From the NCBI GenBank assembly GCA_023548195.1, contig JAJHZJ010000121.1, positions 4,932,180-4,996,179 of the forward strand: 64,000 nucleotides of DNA. Direction: 5' to 3'. This document shows, piece by piece, positions 36,437-50,274 of the stretch (position 1 is its first letter; every line of letters begins with the position of its first letter). This stretch comes from Bettongia penicillata ogilbyi. Taxonomy: Eukaryota; Chordata; Mammalia; Diprotodontia; Potoroidae. Both the position numbers and the translations under genes were made by a program. The notes under the pieces are model-generated. The model was not told the DNA's origin. It ran no database searches and worked only from the letters and a program-made list of their open reading frames with translations.

Positions 36437-36552
36437 ACACAACTGATATGATTCATAGAAACAATGCAACATGATTTATTAAACTAAGTAAAAAAAGCTA
36501 AAGAAAGCTAGAAAACATCTAATCAATTTTAAATGATTAAGTAGACAAGATT
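36437..36552 (+). repeat. Unidentified direct repeat, copy 1
   Basis: It begins acacaactgatatgattcat and includes agaaacaatgcaacatgatt and catctaatcaattttaaatg. It aligns over about 115 bp with 38440-38555 in the same orientation, at roughly 80-85% identity by eye. The family is unknown. Confidence 0.8.
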
Positions 36553-37528
36553 CATGACTTTATTGAAATTGATTGGTTTTGATCTCTACACTTTCTCTCT
36601 CCTTAAATTTAAAAAAAAATATTTAAATCTTAAACAGTCATTCTATTCTCCTGCAAAAATCTTAAGCACCCTCTCACTTCCAGCAGTGAACAGATTGTAC
36701 ATGTCATCTTCCCAAACAAACAATAACTTTTTATGTTAAGAAATGTTGAGCTTTAAATGTATCTGTAGATTAATAATCTGAACACATTCATGTTTTATTG
36801 AATCTATGTATTATCTGACATTAACCTGTCACTAACAAATTAAAAAAAAAAAGCCATGTCCAGGCTAATTCACACCAGCAGTCTAAATATGGTCTGTAGC
36901 TCAAATTTTGAAACTAATACTTTCTTGTCTATTTATATTAAGATCATAATTACAAGATGATCCAAATAATTTTGGTTTTCATCCCAGATACCAATAAAAA
37001 CCATTCTATTAACATCTGTTAAATTTTCACAAACCAATATTTCATTGGCTTAAAAAATGCTCTTACTTTGTATTTACATAAAAAATTAATCTAATTGCCA
37101 ATTTTGAGGGACATGCTCAGTTATATTAAAAGTGAAATGTGATCCTAAAGTCCTAGAAATACATGCCCTCTATTTAGCATTCCAAACAGTTTCTCATTTC
37201 TAACCTTTAGCCTAGTTAACTCCATAATAAAATCAAATTAGGTGATAATTTCAAACTTACAGAATTTTAAAAATTAATTCAAATTCTATTTTTTCTAACA
37301 AGTTACTTTACAAAGTTAAAAAAAATCTGAAAAATCTAGGAATCATGATAAAGATTATGAGATAAATGAAATGTGCTTTGGCAAATTCCAACTATGTTTC
37401 CCTACTCATCTCTTCATCTTGTTTATGTATCCGAAATCAAGACAAAAACATTTTATTATCAAAGATGAGTCTTTCAGAAAATTCTTAGCTCAGGCTTTCC
37501 AAAGCACATATTTATGTGTATGACTAAG

Positions 37529-37538
37529 ATATATATAT

Positions 37539-37572
<34 letters not shown>
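37529..37572 (+). repeat. (TA)n/TG microsatellite
   Basis: The run atatatatgtatgtgtgtat is followed by an uninterrupted tatata stretch. Confidence 0.9.
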
Positions 37573-37719
37573 TTATGGATATATATAAGTATACATATAT
37601 TTATGCACATATATTTAAAAGCACTCTATGAGCAAAGCAGAATCGCAGTAGCTGAAATGACACATAAGATGTGTAAATTTAGAGACCTCTCCATTTCAAA
37701 TATTTATATGGATTATTTG

Positions 37720-37830
37720 TGTCCAACCTGTGGTAGAGCCTTCCAAGCCTATATCAGCCTGATCAGTGATAATCAGACACATTCTATCTTGACCCTGACA
37801 TAGTGATGTCATTTTGATTTTCTTTTAGCA
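37720..37830 (+). repeat. LINE 3' fragment encoding a C2H2-like finger (RTE-like)
   Basis: The translated segment ends LCPTCGRAFQAYISLI then SDNQTH, with cysteines spaced C-x2-C and a terminal histidine. One expected histidine is replaced (SDN where related copies suggest SH), followed by a stop. The DNA (gtggtagagccttccaagcc, gatcagtgataatcagacac, tagtgatgtcattttgattt) matches 19062-19185. I take it as the 3' end of a LINE, not a host zinc-finger gene. Confidence 0.6.
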
Positions 37831-37854
37831 TGAAGTATAACAATTGGCTAACCT

Positions 37855-38018
37855 TCTAAGTTGTCTTAGACTGGAAGATTTTTCAGCCATCATCTTTCTG
37901 TTGTTTTTCCTATTCTAGAATTGATTTTGAGGCATTATTTTAACATTGTTTGGAGGAGAATTTTAGAGAGGTCAGACAAGTCCCTGCCTTTATTCTGCCA
38001 TGTTGGCTTCATCCCTAA
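37855..38018 (-). repeat. L1 5' end fragment
   Basis: On the minus strand it begins gatgaagccaacatggcaga and continues gcagggacttgtctgacctc and ttctcctccaaacaatgtta. This corresponds to the L1 5' end seen at 14463 and, in opposite orientation, at 34921. Confidence 0.65.
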
Positions 38019-38439
38019 AATCTTCTATATTTAAAGAAAAAGTCCCCAAAACTTCATATAAGTGTCTGATTATTGCTATTTGAGTAATATGTTGACTTGA
38101 GAGTTATCATAATAGTCCAAGAAATGCGTTTCTTGTTGTTTACATCTACCTTCAGTCCTAACTCTAGTAGAAACTTCAGAATGACTTAATTAAATTTGAC
38201 ATTTCTTTTTGATCAATGATGTGCCAAGTACTGCTAGGCACAATATAGTATAAAAAATACATGTAACATCATTCTTACCCTGAAAGAGCTTGCAGTATAT
38301 TTAGGGAGGCTAAACTCATATGAAATAATTTTAGAACAGTACAAGGAAATATGCAAGTAAGTGGCAATAATTTCATTCAAAATATATATAAGTACGATTT
38401 TTCAAAGAAAAATTGTTACTGATATCATCAACTTGAGAG

Positions 38440-38555
38440 ACACAACTGATACGATTCATAGAAACAATGCAACATAGTTTAATAAACTAAATAAAAGAAA
38501 CTAAAGAAAGTTAAAAAGTACCTAATCAATTTTAGATGATCAAGCATACAAAATT
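38440..38555 (+). repeat. Unidentified direct repeat, copy 2
   Basis: It begins acacaactgatacgattcat, includes agaaacaatgcaacatagtt and aatcaattttagatgatcaa, and matches 36437-36552. It lies 2.0 kb further along in the same orientation. Confidence 0.8.
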
Positions 38556-38794
38556 TGCCCTAGGAACTGCGATATGAAGACCAAACATTATTCTCAAGGT
38601 GGTTATATTATAGTTAAAATAGGTTAGAAGGAAGGTCCCTTTGGATAATACAAAAGATTGCCAATGTTTAGGTAGTCATTTAACCTAACAGGGCACACAA
38701 ATATAGGCATACAGAGAGATAAAAAAAAAAAAAGTACAAAGTGTTTACCTCAGGGGTCTGCAAAATATTTATTCATGATGCTTATTTTGGGAAA

Positions 38795-38935
38795 AAAACA
38801 ATGCAGCAGTGAATACAAAGCTGGCCTTATAACCAGAAAGAGAGGTTCAAGTCCTGCCATAATAGCTAGGTGAATCTGAGCAAGTCATTTAAGTGATCAG
38901 TGCTTTAGGCAACCCTCTAAGATAGGAGTTCTTTA
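38795..38935 (+). repeat. SINE fragment
   Basis: It contains gcagtgaatacaaagctggc, gagaggttcaagtcctgcca and aatctgagcaagtcatttaa, the head and core of a tRNA-headed SINE in sense orientation. Confidence 0.6.
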
Positions 38936-39010
38936 CTTGGTGTTCATGAACTTGTTTTAAAAATTATTTCAATAGTATTTAAAAATAATTGATTGCCTTT
39001 GTAATCCTAT
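38936..39010 (+). repeat. hAT-MITE-like fragment
   Basis: It reads ggagttctttacttggtgtt, catgaacttgttttaaaaat and ttgcctttgtaatcctattt, resembling the common mammalian hAT-derived short element also suspected at 4013. Confidence 0.45.
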
Positions 39011-39039
39011 TTATTTTATATAGCTTTTTAATACATGTT

Positions 39040-39175
39040 TGATTGCCTGTTTTCTGCCACCATTTGATTATGAGCTCCTTGAGGGCAGGACCTTTTACCG
39101 CTTTTTGTATGCCTAGCACTTAGTATGGTGCCTAGCACACAGCAGAAGCTTAATAATTTGTTATAGACTAACTGG
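39040..39175 (+). repeat. L2 3' end
   Basis: Clear sense L2 3' end: tatgagctccttgagggcag, tgtatgcctagcacttagta and cacagcagaagcttaataat. Confidence 0.8.
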
Positions 39176-39394
39176 CAGGTGAGAATATTATTCTAAGAAA
39201 GAGTCTATAGGCTTCACTAGACTGCCAAAGAAGTCCATGACACCATGACCCAGGAAGCTCATTACTGGGAAATTCTCATCACCCTGAAAGATGCCATCAG
39301 ACTTGGTACTCCACTTTCCCATTACTCTCTTTCTTTCCGATTTAAGGGTGGAAATAGAACTTCAAAACTCTATAGAAAGAGGCAGCTCAGCTCA

Positions 39395-39575
39395 GAATAT
39401 CTCCTCATTTCATAAACTTTTCAGCTTCCTTTTGTGTACAGTCTACCCCTATCAGATTGTAAGCTCCTTGAAGGGAGCAACATCTTTCTTTTTTGTATTC
39501 ATAATCCCCAGTGCTTAGTACAGTGCCTGGGCAAGAGGAGGCACTTAACAGAAGTGTATTTACTAAGTGACTGAT
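39395..39575 (+). repeat. L2 3' end, second copy
   Basis: It reads agattgtaagctccttgaag, ggagcaacatctttcttttt, ccccagtgcttagtacagtg and cctgggcaagaggaggcact. It lies about 250 bp from the previous L2 end in the same orientation. Confidence 0.8.
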
Positions 39576-39997
39576 AAAAAATCTTTAGAAAGCCTACTAT
39601 AAGACTATACTTTCAGAGAAAGTGATAACCTACAATGATAGAGGAAGTTCTTCAAACTAATGAAATTAAAGATCTTATCCCTGTACTTAGTTTGATATAT
39701 ATTAAAATGTCACAGGTGCTTTTAAAAAAAATTTAAATCTAGATAATTCCTAATTATTTTACTAAAAAAGCAAAGTGATCTTTTGCAGAGTAATAAATAT
39801 GCCAAACCACCTAGCCATAACCTACATCAAGATCATTAAATTACAATTCTAAAGGTCAACAAAATATTAAAATGTCAAAATGTCATTGAATATGTAGCCT
39901 GAAATCTCAACCACCAAACATGTTAAGACACTGGATACAAGGGTGTTGATGAGTTAATATTTCTTTGAAAATGAAATAGTGAATGGAACTAATTTTG

Positions 39998-39999
<2 letters not shown>

Positions 40000-40045
<46 letters not shown>
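40000..40045 (+). repeat. (TA)23 microsatellite
   Basis: An uninterrupted ta dinucleotide run of about 46 bp. Confidence 0.97.
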
Positions 40046-40048
<3 letters not shown>

Positions 40049-40336
40049 TTTGCCATCAAAGATCTAAGTAACAAATTCAATGGTATTCTGGTCTGGAAAA
40101 AGTACTCCTTTGTCAAACACTCTTCATATCAATATTGCTAAACATGTAATATCCAACCCACCACTATTATGTGTCCCCCTATTCCTTTTAATTGTGAGAG
40201 TTATAAAACAACACATATCCTAATATTTCTGTGAAAAACAAAAGAAAATGATAAAAGAATCACTTAGTTCATTAGATACCAAAGGGGAGGGGTAGATAAG
40301 AATGTAGTGAATTATAGCTTTTAGAAGTATGCTAAA

Positions 40337-40839
40337 AGAAAGGATATAAGCAGGATGATTTCAGAAAAACTTGAAAAGACTTACATGAACTGATACCTAG
40401 TGAAGTGGGCAGAACCAGGAGAACATTATACACAGCAACAGCAACACTGTTTGATGAAAAACTGTGCATAACAGCTATTTTCAGCAATACAGTGGTCCAA
40501 GATAATTCAGAAGGATTAATGATGAAACATACTATCTGCTCCCAGAGAAAGAACTGATATTAATTGAATACAGATTGAAGCATGCTATTTTTCACTTTCT
40601 TTCATTTTTAAAGTTTTGTTTGAGTCTTCTTGTATGAAATGATGAATATGGAAATGTTTTACATAATTACACATGTAAAACTTATATCAGATTGCTTATC
40701 ATGTCAGGAAGCGGGGAGGAGAAGTGGGAAGTATAGAATTTGGAACTCAAAAATTTAAAGTGGGGAGGAGAAGTGAGAAGTATAGAATTTGGAACTCAAA
40801 AATTTAAATAAAAATGTTAAAAATTGGAAAAAAATAAAG
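40337..40839 (+). mobile_element. 5'-truncated L1 3' end with target duplications
   Basis: The insert contains the end of ORF2 (cttacatgaactgataccta, gtgaagtgggcagaaccagg) and a 3' UTR (gatgaatatggaaatgtttt, agaatttggaactcaaaaat), then an A-rich tail. A 10-bp direct repeat, GTATGCTAAA, flanks it at 40327-40336 and 40840-40849. The 3' UTR carries a 49-bp tandem duplication, 40711-40759 and 40760-40808, with two differences. Confidence 0.88.
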
Positions 40840-40949
40840 GTATGCTAAAGTTCTGAGTTAGAAATGTCATGAGACATTATTTTTGACTAAGATATTAAAT
40901 TTCACAGTCTATATTTAGTTAATTAAATATAATATTAGAATAATGCAGA

Positions 40950-41060
40950 AGCAGCATGTCACAATGGAGGAGAGAGTTGACTTCAGAGCCAAGAAGACCA
41001 GGTGCTAAGTTCTGCCTCTGCTACATTGTGACCGTGACACTAAATAAGTCATTTAATCTT
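40950..41060 (+). repeat. SINE head/core fragment
   Basis: It contains cagcatgtcacaatggagga, cagagccaagaagaccaggt and ctaaataagtcatttaatct, a diverged tRNA-headed SINE. Confidence 0.55.
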
Positions 41061-42062
41061 TTGGTGTTCCTTATGATCATTCTATGTATATAAGTAAATA
41101 TAGTAAGTACTGATGCATTCATGTATGTGCATATATATAAAATATATACATTTATATATACAATCTACATTGTATTGAGACTATAGTCTTCTTATAAGTA
41201 AAATATTCTCTATAAGCTTATATAACAAATACTCAATAATTACTTTCAAAATGAATGAATACTGACACATGACATATTCATAGGTCATAGGGTAAAATTA
41301 CCAACAAATATGGAATTGAAATTAATCACAGAGTTTCAAATATATAGAAAGGATTTGCCAATATTCTGAGAGTATTTCAATTAATTATTAATTTATTTAA
41401 TTTATATACTGTACATCAAAGATGTGTGGTTTTCCCAGTGTGAAAAATCCCTGCATGAGAACTCTGTGGATAAGATACCATAATCTATTTGTAATTCTTA
41501 ATCTTAAAAAATTGCTTGTTGAGGTTTAGAAAGGCTGTTTTTGGTAACATAATTAGTGAAGTTCAAAGAGGAACTTAAGCTACTCTTCCTAACTCAAAGT
41601 CCACCACTCAATTTAATATAAAATATTTCCTTTGTCAACATAGAAATCAATATAATACTTTCTATGTCATTCTGCCCTTTATGCTCATATGTCTTTCTCT
41701 ATATTTATCATATATATACATGCATACAGTTCATAAATTTATACACACATGGATCACTTTTGAAAAGACGTTCCAGCAATCTGACAAAATTAAAAGTTTA
41801 TAGTTTATCTGCACCACATATGTAAATGAGGCCCTTTAAGAAAAAAATAAATTTATGCTATAAGTAAATAATCATTTTTTATGTTGGTTGTCTTGAATTT
41901 TTCAACCACTGCCTCTACAATCAAATTCATATACAAACTTACTCTAGTTTATATTTTAGGTAACCCTAGGACTATGCAAAGCAAATGAAAACATATTTAC
42001 ATGCACAAAGAGTTTGAATGAATTTGTCAACTAATCCTTTAGTTTATATTTGTAAACTCCTA
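41061..42062. other. NALCN intron, nothing recognised
   Basis: AT-rich sequence with short TA/CA runs and no recognised family or exon. Confidence 0.4.
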
Positions 42063-42850
42063 TAAAAGTAGAATTGGCCAAATGGATGAGAAGGTACAAT
42101 AGCTCAGTGAAGAAAATAATTTCTTAAAAATTAATGATAAAAAAGAAGTCAATGTGAAATATCTCACTGGCAAAACAACTGAACGGGAAAATAGATCCAA
42201 GAGAGATAATTTAAAAATTATTGACCTATCTAAAAGCCTTGATTTCAAGAAAAGGAGTCTGGACATCAATGTTGAAGAAAATTATTAAGGAAAACTGCCT
42301 TGATATTCTAGAACTAGAGGGTAAAATAGATATTGAAAGAATTCAGCAGTCACCTCCTGAATGAGAAGAAATGTGCCATGAATATTATAACAATATCCCA
42401 GAACTCCCAGGTTAAGGAGAAAATGTTGCAAGCTGCCAGAAAGAAACCATGCAAGTATCACAGAATCACAGTCAGGATAGCACAAGATTTGGCAGCTTCT
42501 GCATTAAAGGATCAAAGGACTTGAAATATGATATTCTAGAGGGCGAAGGAGTTAGGATTACAATCAAGAATCACCTACCAGCCAAACTGAGTGTAATCAT
42601 TCAGTGGGGAAAATAGACATTTAATGAAATAGAGGATGAAAAGACCAGAGGTAAAAAGAATGTCTATGTTTACTTTCACAACATGACAAATGTGGAAATG
42701 TTTTGCATAACAGGACATGTATAACCTATAATGAATTGCTTGCCTTCTCAATGAGGAGGGCTAGGAAGGGGGAGAACTTGGAATTCAAAGGTTCAAAAAC
42801 AAATGCTAAAAATTGTTTTCACATGTAACTGAGGAAAAGTAAAATAATAA
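42063..42850 (+). mobile_element. 5'-truncated ORF2-less L1-type copy (HAL1-like)
   Basis: It starts inside ORF1 (agctcagtgaagaaaataat). The RNA-binding domain follows, with gaaaatagatccaagagaga, aaggaaaactgccttgatat and gcacaagatttggcagcttc. The C-terminal landmark aatgaaatagaggatgaaaa is followed within about 50 bp by 3'-UTR sequence (gtggaaatgttttgcataac, cttgccttctcaatgaggag, ggaattcaaaggttcaaaaa). No ORF2 lies between. No target duplication was resolved. All reading frames are broken. Confidence 0.72.
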
Positions 42851-42861
42851 ATATTTTCTCC

Positions 42862-43245
42862 AAGATTTACTTATTTGTTTTCAGTTTTCAACAATTACTT
42901 CCATAAATTCTAAATTTCTCCTCCTCCCTCCCCAAGATGGTATGCAATCTTATATGGGCTCTACAAAGACATTCCTATTAAGCACATTTTCACATTAGTC
43001 ATGTTGCACAGAGGAATTCAAATGCATGGAATAAACCATGAGCAAAACAAAATATAACAAAAGAAAATCGTCTACTTCATTCTGCATTCCAACTCCATAG
43101 TTACTTCTCTGAATGTGGATGGCATTTGCATCATGAGTCCTTTGGTAATGTTTTAGGACCTTGCGTTGCTGTGAAGTGATGTCTATCAAAAACAGTCCTC
43201 TCACTCTGTGGCTATTACTGTGTATAAATAATGTTTTTAAAAAAG
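42862..43245 (-). repeat. L1 3' end, antisense
   Basis: It begins after a T-rich stretch with ttcagttttcaacaattact and continues cctccctccccaagatggta, tgcaatcttatatgggctct and ctgaatgtggatggcatttg. This is the antisense 3' UTR typical of marsupial L1. It lies tail to tail with the ORF2-less copy at 42063-42850. Confidence 0.75.
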
Positions 43246-43375
43246 AATTTCATTCTCAATAGCTTACCATGTCTCCTAAGGCAAATTTTCCTGTAGAATT
43301 TTTAGTTATGGCATGTTATCTATCCTTGTCATAACTCACTCTCCCCAAATCTAGGGTGCATATCATGTTGGCTTC

Positions 43376-43381
43376 TTTCTT

Positions 43382-43464
<83 letters not shown>

Positions 43465-43567
43465 TTCTTCCTTCCTTCCTTCCTTCCTTCCTTCCTTCCT
43501 TCCTTCCTTCCTTCCTTCCTTCCTTCCTTCCTTCCTTCCTTCCTTCCTTTTCTCTCTCTCTCTCTCT
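43376..43567 (+). repeat. Compound (CTTT)n-(CCTT)n-(CT)n tract
   Basis: About 190 bp of uninterrupted pyrimidines on the plus strand: ctttctttcttt units to about 43470, ccttccttcctt units to about 43548, then ctctctct. Long serine/leucine or lysine/glutamate open frames through it are artefacts. Confidence 0.97.
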
Positions 43568-43739
43568 TTATCATTTGGATATTTCCTTTCCCCTCAGTTC
43601 CCATAAGGTAATTTCTCCCTGTCCATAAGAATAATATCTAGAAATATAATTCCACTGACTGCTTCCTCCAATTTTTGAAAGATGCATTTAACATCAAAGG
43701 AGAGTAAGAATTTATTTTTCTGTACTGCCTTTGGTAGAA

Positions 43740-43815
43740 TGAAACATTCAATAAGTCAAAAAGCTTTTATTAAGTACCAACTATATGACATGTAGTGTGC
43801 TAAGCGTTGGTGAAC
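43740..43815 (-). repeat. L2 3'-end fragment
   Basis: It contains aagcttttattaagtaccaa, ctatatgacatgtagtgtgc and taagcgttgg, an antisense L2 terminal segment. Confidence 0.55.
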
Positions 43816-44589
43816 TGTGGTCCAAGTCTGTATCATATATTCATGATCTATTTCCCCCAAATTGTATACATTTACTCCCTATCTGTAATATCAATGATAC
43901 TTTTCTAATTTTGTCTTTACTGATGTTCTCCTAAATTATCTCCAACATGATTTCACCATGTGGAGTTACTTATGTGAGCGTATCTTCTTAACATATATGC
44001 AGTGCAAATATCTAGCTAGCTAGGTAGTTAAATCTGTATATTCATGTATTATAAATCAGAGAAGACTGCTTTTGTTTATCTATTATATTGCGAATTTTTG
44101 TATTCATTTGTGGCCCTAGAGAACTACAAGTCATAGGAGTAAATGAAAAAGTGTTGTTTCAGAAATTTCATAGAAATAGAACATTTATTCTGTTTAATAA
44201 TAATATTCTAAATGTAACTTCTTATAATTTAAAATCAATAAAAATTTCATAATTAATAGGAATCTTGAATAATTAACAAGATTAGTATTATTTAAGAACT
44301 GTACTTAATTTTTCCCATCCTCCTTCTAAAACCAGATTTTCACTAAAAACTTCAAATAAATGCTATATTAGAGTAGATAATCATAAGCTAGATGGTGAGT
44401 AGAAAGTAGAATATTATTTAGTATTTTAATCTCAAATTATGAAGCAACTCTACCCTGAAAACAACTGAACCCAGGTAAGGCAAAACTGTGAGTGTCACAT
44501 CTATAACTTTAGTTTGACATCATACTTAAGCCTTTGTTACTAATAGGGCAAGAACATTGACTGAATGACCTGCCGATAGCCAAATCTCA
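43816..44589. other. NALCN intron, nothing recognised
   Basis: No recognisable exon or repeat family. Confidence 0.4.
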
Positions 44590-46555
<1,966 letters not shown>

Positions 46556-48069
46556 CTAGTAGAATAATTGTGAAGGAAAATTAATACTGACCTGAATCCA
46601 GAATTATTATTTACAGCAACACAAGCATTCATAATGAACTTTAATCAGTACAAACTGAAACCAAGATAGTCTAACAAAGATCTTGAATTTTAGTTTTTAA
46701 AAAAGAAAAAACAGTTTAGATACATATTGATTAGATAATATCTTTAATAGATGGAATCAACCTAGAGTATCAATCAATGTATCTAAGATTTTAGCAGGTT
46801 ATGTTATAATTTATTAAGTATCTACTTAAATATTAAAATAATTTCATCATCAGTTAAAGAAATATTGAGATATATACATATACTTGATTCTTTCTAAAAC
46901 TCAAGTTTCCTTAGACATTCTCTCAAAGTTCTGAACAACTGGGAATAGACACATAATTTTAAAAATTATGCAAATCAGGAATATACTCTTTTGGACAAAA
47001 AGAATAAGCAGAGAAATTGTGATACCTGGAATCACAGAAATGAAGCAACTGTAAAAGTCACCTATTACAAACTCTTCCTTTGTTTACACAAAGGGTCAGA
47101 AATACATTGGGGGCAGAAAAACTATGTAAGTATATTTTATCTCTTGGATAACTGTTATTTAACCTTTTAAAAATATCTTACTATTTGGTATGTACTGATA
47201 TTGAAGAATTTATGGGCAAATTTTTTTTATCAGCTCTATGGAATGGATGATTCCATTTTTAAGGAAGGAGATGGAGGAGAGAAGGGAACTGGAAAAAGTA
47301 ACACACAGATAAAAAGTATAAAATGCAAATATTTTAATTTAATAGGCATAATATATTTTACTAAGAAGTTAGAGCCTTAAACCACAAATAAAAAGGTAGT
47401 GAGAGTCTAATTCCAGGCTTCCTAGATCTCTTATGTATAGGATATTAAATACCAGCTTTTCATAAAAATCTAAAAATCTCCAGGGATGTGGAATATGACT
47501 TGGAAGTTCTTGTCTCCCCATGCATTCATTAATTTATTCATTCAATAAACATTAATTGAGTGTTAATGCTTAAGGTGCTATGTATGTAGAACACATTTTT
47601 TAAAAAAAAATCTCTGTATTAATGAACTTCATGACTTAGTATGAGGAGAAAAAAATCATTAAAAAATAACTATCATACCAGGGTGACATGTAAACTGAAA
47701 GACGTAAAGCTGATACAAAGAACTATTTATAGTAACTCAGAGAATGGAGAGATTACTTCTGGTTCAAGGAAAGTGAGGAAAGACTTTTAGAAACACAAGA
47801 TTGCTATTCTTTCCCAAAAAAGTACTTCCCCATTTATTTCCCCAAATATATAGTAAATTCATTATATATATATATGGCAGATGAACACTACGATATATTA
47901 ATACACGATGGTATTCTCTGGTTGAAATAGTGCCACGAATGTAAGGACTCGGAAAGAGGAAGGCATAATAATAAGATCTCACTTTCAGATGGGACTTCAC
48001 AGGCAACAAAGTATATTTGCTTCACAAAAACCTTCTCAGGAAGATGGTAAAATATCATCCTCTCTACAG
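46556..48069. other. NALCN intron, little recognised
   Basis: A possible decayed L2 end lies at about 47520-47600 (tcattcaataaacattaatt). A SINE-like motif may lie near 47040. A short TA run is at about 47862-47874. Nothing else was recognised. Confidence 0.35.
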
Positions 48070-48225
48070 GAACACAAAAATAGTTACCCCCATTTAACAG
48101 ATGAGGAACTGAGGCTCAGAAATATGAAGTGATTTCCCATAGGTACTTTGTGGTGGCATAAGGGTTAAATCTCAGATCTTCTGATCCTCTATTTTGGGCT
48201 TTTTGTCCACAATACTATAATGGAA
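48070..48225 (-). repeat. CORE-SINE fragment
   Basis: It reads ccccatttaacagatgagga, actgaggctcagaaatatga and taaatctcagatcttctgat, the antisense core and head. Confidence 0.7.
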
Positions 48226-48329
48226 ACAGTAACAGTTTCATGACATGTATGAGATTGTCTCTTCAGAGGATCTCTGTTCTCCCTCAATAACCTTCCTAAA
48301 TCCTTGGGATTTTTTTTTTAACAATCATG

Positions 48330-48530
48330 AGATTAAAGACTGAGAGATGGAAGAGAACTGAGAAGCCAATGAGCATAACCTCTTCTTTTCTTTGATGAAG
48401 TTGAAACTCAAAGAGCTGAAATGACTTATCCAAGGTCACAGAACTAACAGGCATCTGTGGCAGGATTTTAACTCAGGTTTTCTTGACTTCCAGCTCTATA
48501 ATCTATTCCTTTCATCATCTAGCACCCTGA
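48330..48530 (-). repeat. MIR-like SINE
   Basis: It contains actgagagatggaagagaac, tgacttatccaaggtcacag, gcaggattttaactcaggtt and atcatctagcacc in antisense SINE order. Confidence 0.65.
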
Positions 48531-49369
48531 AAGATAACAGAAGCTTCTGATCCTCTGGAAGAAGACTTACTTCCATCCCTGCCCCTTAACCCCTCCCAGC
48601 CAACTCTCTGCCTCATTCTGAAGTCACAATTCCAAGGAAAATATAACACAGTAGCTCTGTAAGGTAGCTTTGCTTGTAGGTTACTTATCAATGATGAAAG
48701 AATAAGCTGCAACCCTTATATTTCATCACTAAAAAAGTTCACATCATGAAACTTATTATTCATATGGACCAGATCATGATAAACCTATAGATTGAGTGCA
48801 ATATACAGTAAGACAAACATTAGTATTGAAGAATGTCTTGATGTTTACTTTCTCTCCATGCAATGTATTCATATGGAAAACATTGTGAGAGCAAAAGAGG
48901 TTGAGAAATTAACTTAAATGTCTTTTTTCCAAAAGTAATTCATTGTATTTGATCTGTGAGGCTATAGGGCATACTAATAACTAGACTGTAGAAAATACAT
49001 TTAAAATTGAGACAAATAATATTTTAATATGAATTAAATAATTCAATTCATTTAAAACATTTGGGAAAACTGTGACACAATTAAATTGCATAAGTGATGG
49101 ATTGATAATTGACAAATGGAAAATTATAAATTTGTCAGCTATCATCTAACTCTAGTAAGATAAATAAAAGAAAATTGTTTACAGTCTATTATTCAAAAAT
49201 GCAAATACTAATCTCTATGATTCAAAAGTCATTAATGACTTTTGAAAACAAATTAAGATTAAAAAGTCCTCTATCATTCTGGAGTCATTTAATCATCAAT
49301 TGCTAAACCAAAAAGTCAAGCTGAGTATAGTGTCAGGGAGATAACTGGAGATAGAAGATCATGCTGTCA
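48531..49369. other. NALCN intron, nothing recognised
   Basis: No recognisable exon or repeat family. Confidence 0.4.
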
Positions 49370-49550
49370 TAGATGTAGACCTGGAAGGCATCTCAGAAGC
49401 CATCATATAATTTTACCGATCAGGAAAAGTAAGGCCTAAGGATTTGCCTATGGTCACATAGGTAGTAAGCAATTGGAGAAGGGAACTTGAATTCTGATCC
49501 TTTATCCCAAGAGTCAGTGCCCTTTCCATTTTTACATTCTGCCTGAGACT
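49370..49550 (-). repeat. MIR-like SINE
   Basis: It reads atagatgtagacctggaagg, catctcagaagccatcatat, tatggtcacataggtagtaa and ttgaattctgatcctttatc, in the same order as the copies at 31965 and 48330. Confidence 0.65.
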
Positions 49551-50274
49551 TGATGGGTTATCTCTTGTATTAGGATAGTCTGGTCCTTTTAGTGTTCACT
49601 TTCCCTACCCAGAGATCTTCCTGAGTCATCTAGATTTCAAATTATATAACTGTCAGAAGAAATATCTTAACTGATGTTTCAAAGAAAACAATTAAACCTA
49701 ATGATAACGTCAAGGAGTGAAGCTCCAATGAGGTGGGATAACTTCTCTCAATTTGGTCACTGCATGTGATTAATGAGACTAAAATGAGTATTAAGTTTTA
49801 GAAACACAGAAATTAATGAATCTTTTAAAATTACCTCATTTTAACAAACACCATGAAACAAAACACATTTAAAGAGAAAGTACAGAAATTAATTTTTAAA
49901 TAAAGAAGAAAAGTTTCCAATAGCTGGATATTATGAAAGCAAATATAATTGGTAAAGGGATATAGATCTAAAGAATAATTTCATTTTTCTTTAACTAATT
50001 TTAATTAATTCCTCAATTATAGAATATTATTTTGTTATTTAACTGTTTCAGATTTGGTATATATAGAAACAATCCCAGGTTTTCTCATACGTAAAATATT
50101 TTATGAAAGGAAGTCCTTAGGAATGTGAATTATTATATCACCTGTGGGGAATCTATTTAAAAATGTGTTTCTAAAAAAGGCTGAATAATCTATTGTTTCA
50201 GAGACCTTAATTTTAGAGTCTATAACCTTTTAAAGAATACCTTTGATCCTTCATACATCAGTAACTAGAAGGTA

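Noticed and set aside
37537..37803. Possible zinc-finger gene (CPTCGRAF motif)
   Set aside because: The frame starts in a TA microsatellite, the finger is single and lacks a key histidine, and the DNA matches another fragment at 19062. It is better explained as a LINE 3' end.
43329..43628. Long Lys/Glu and Ser/Leu/Phe open frames on both strands
   Set aside because: Both come from the CTTT/CCTT microsatellite.
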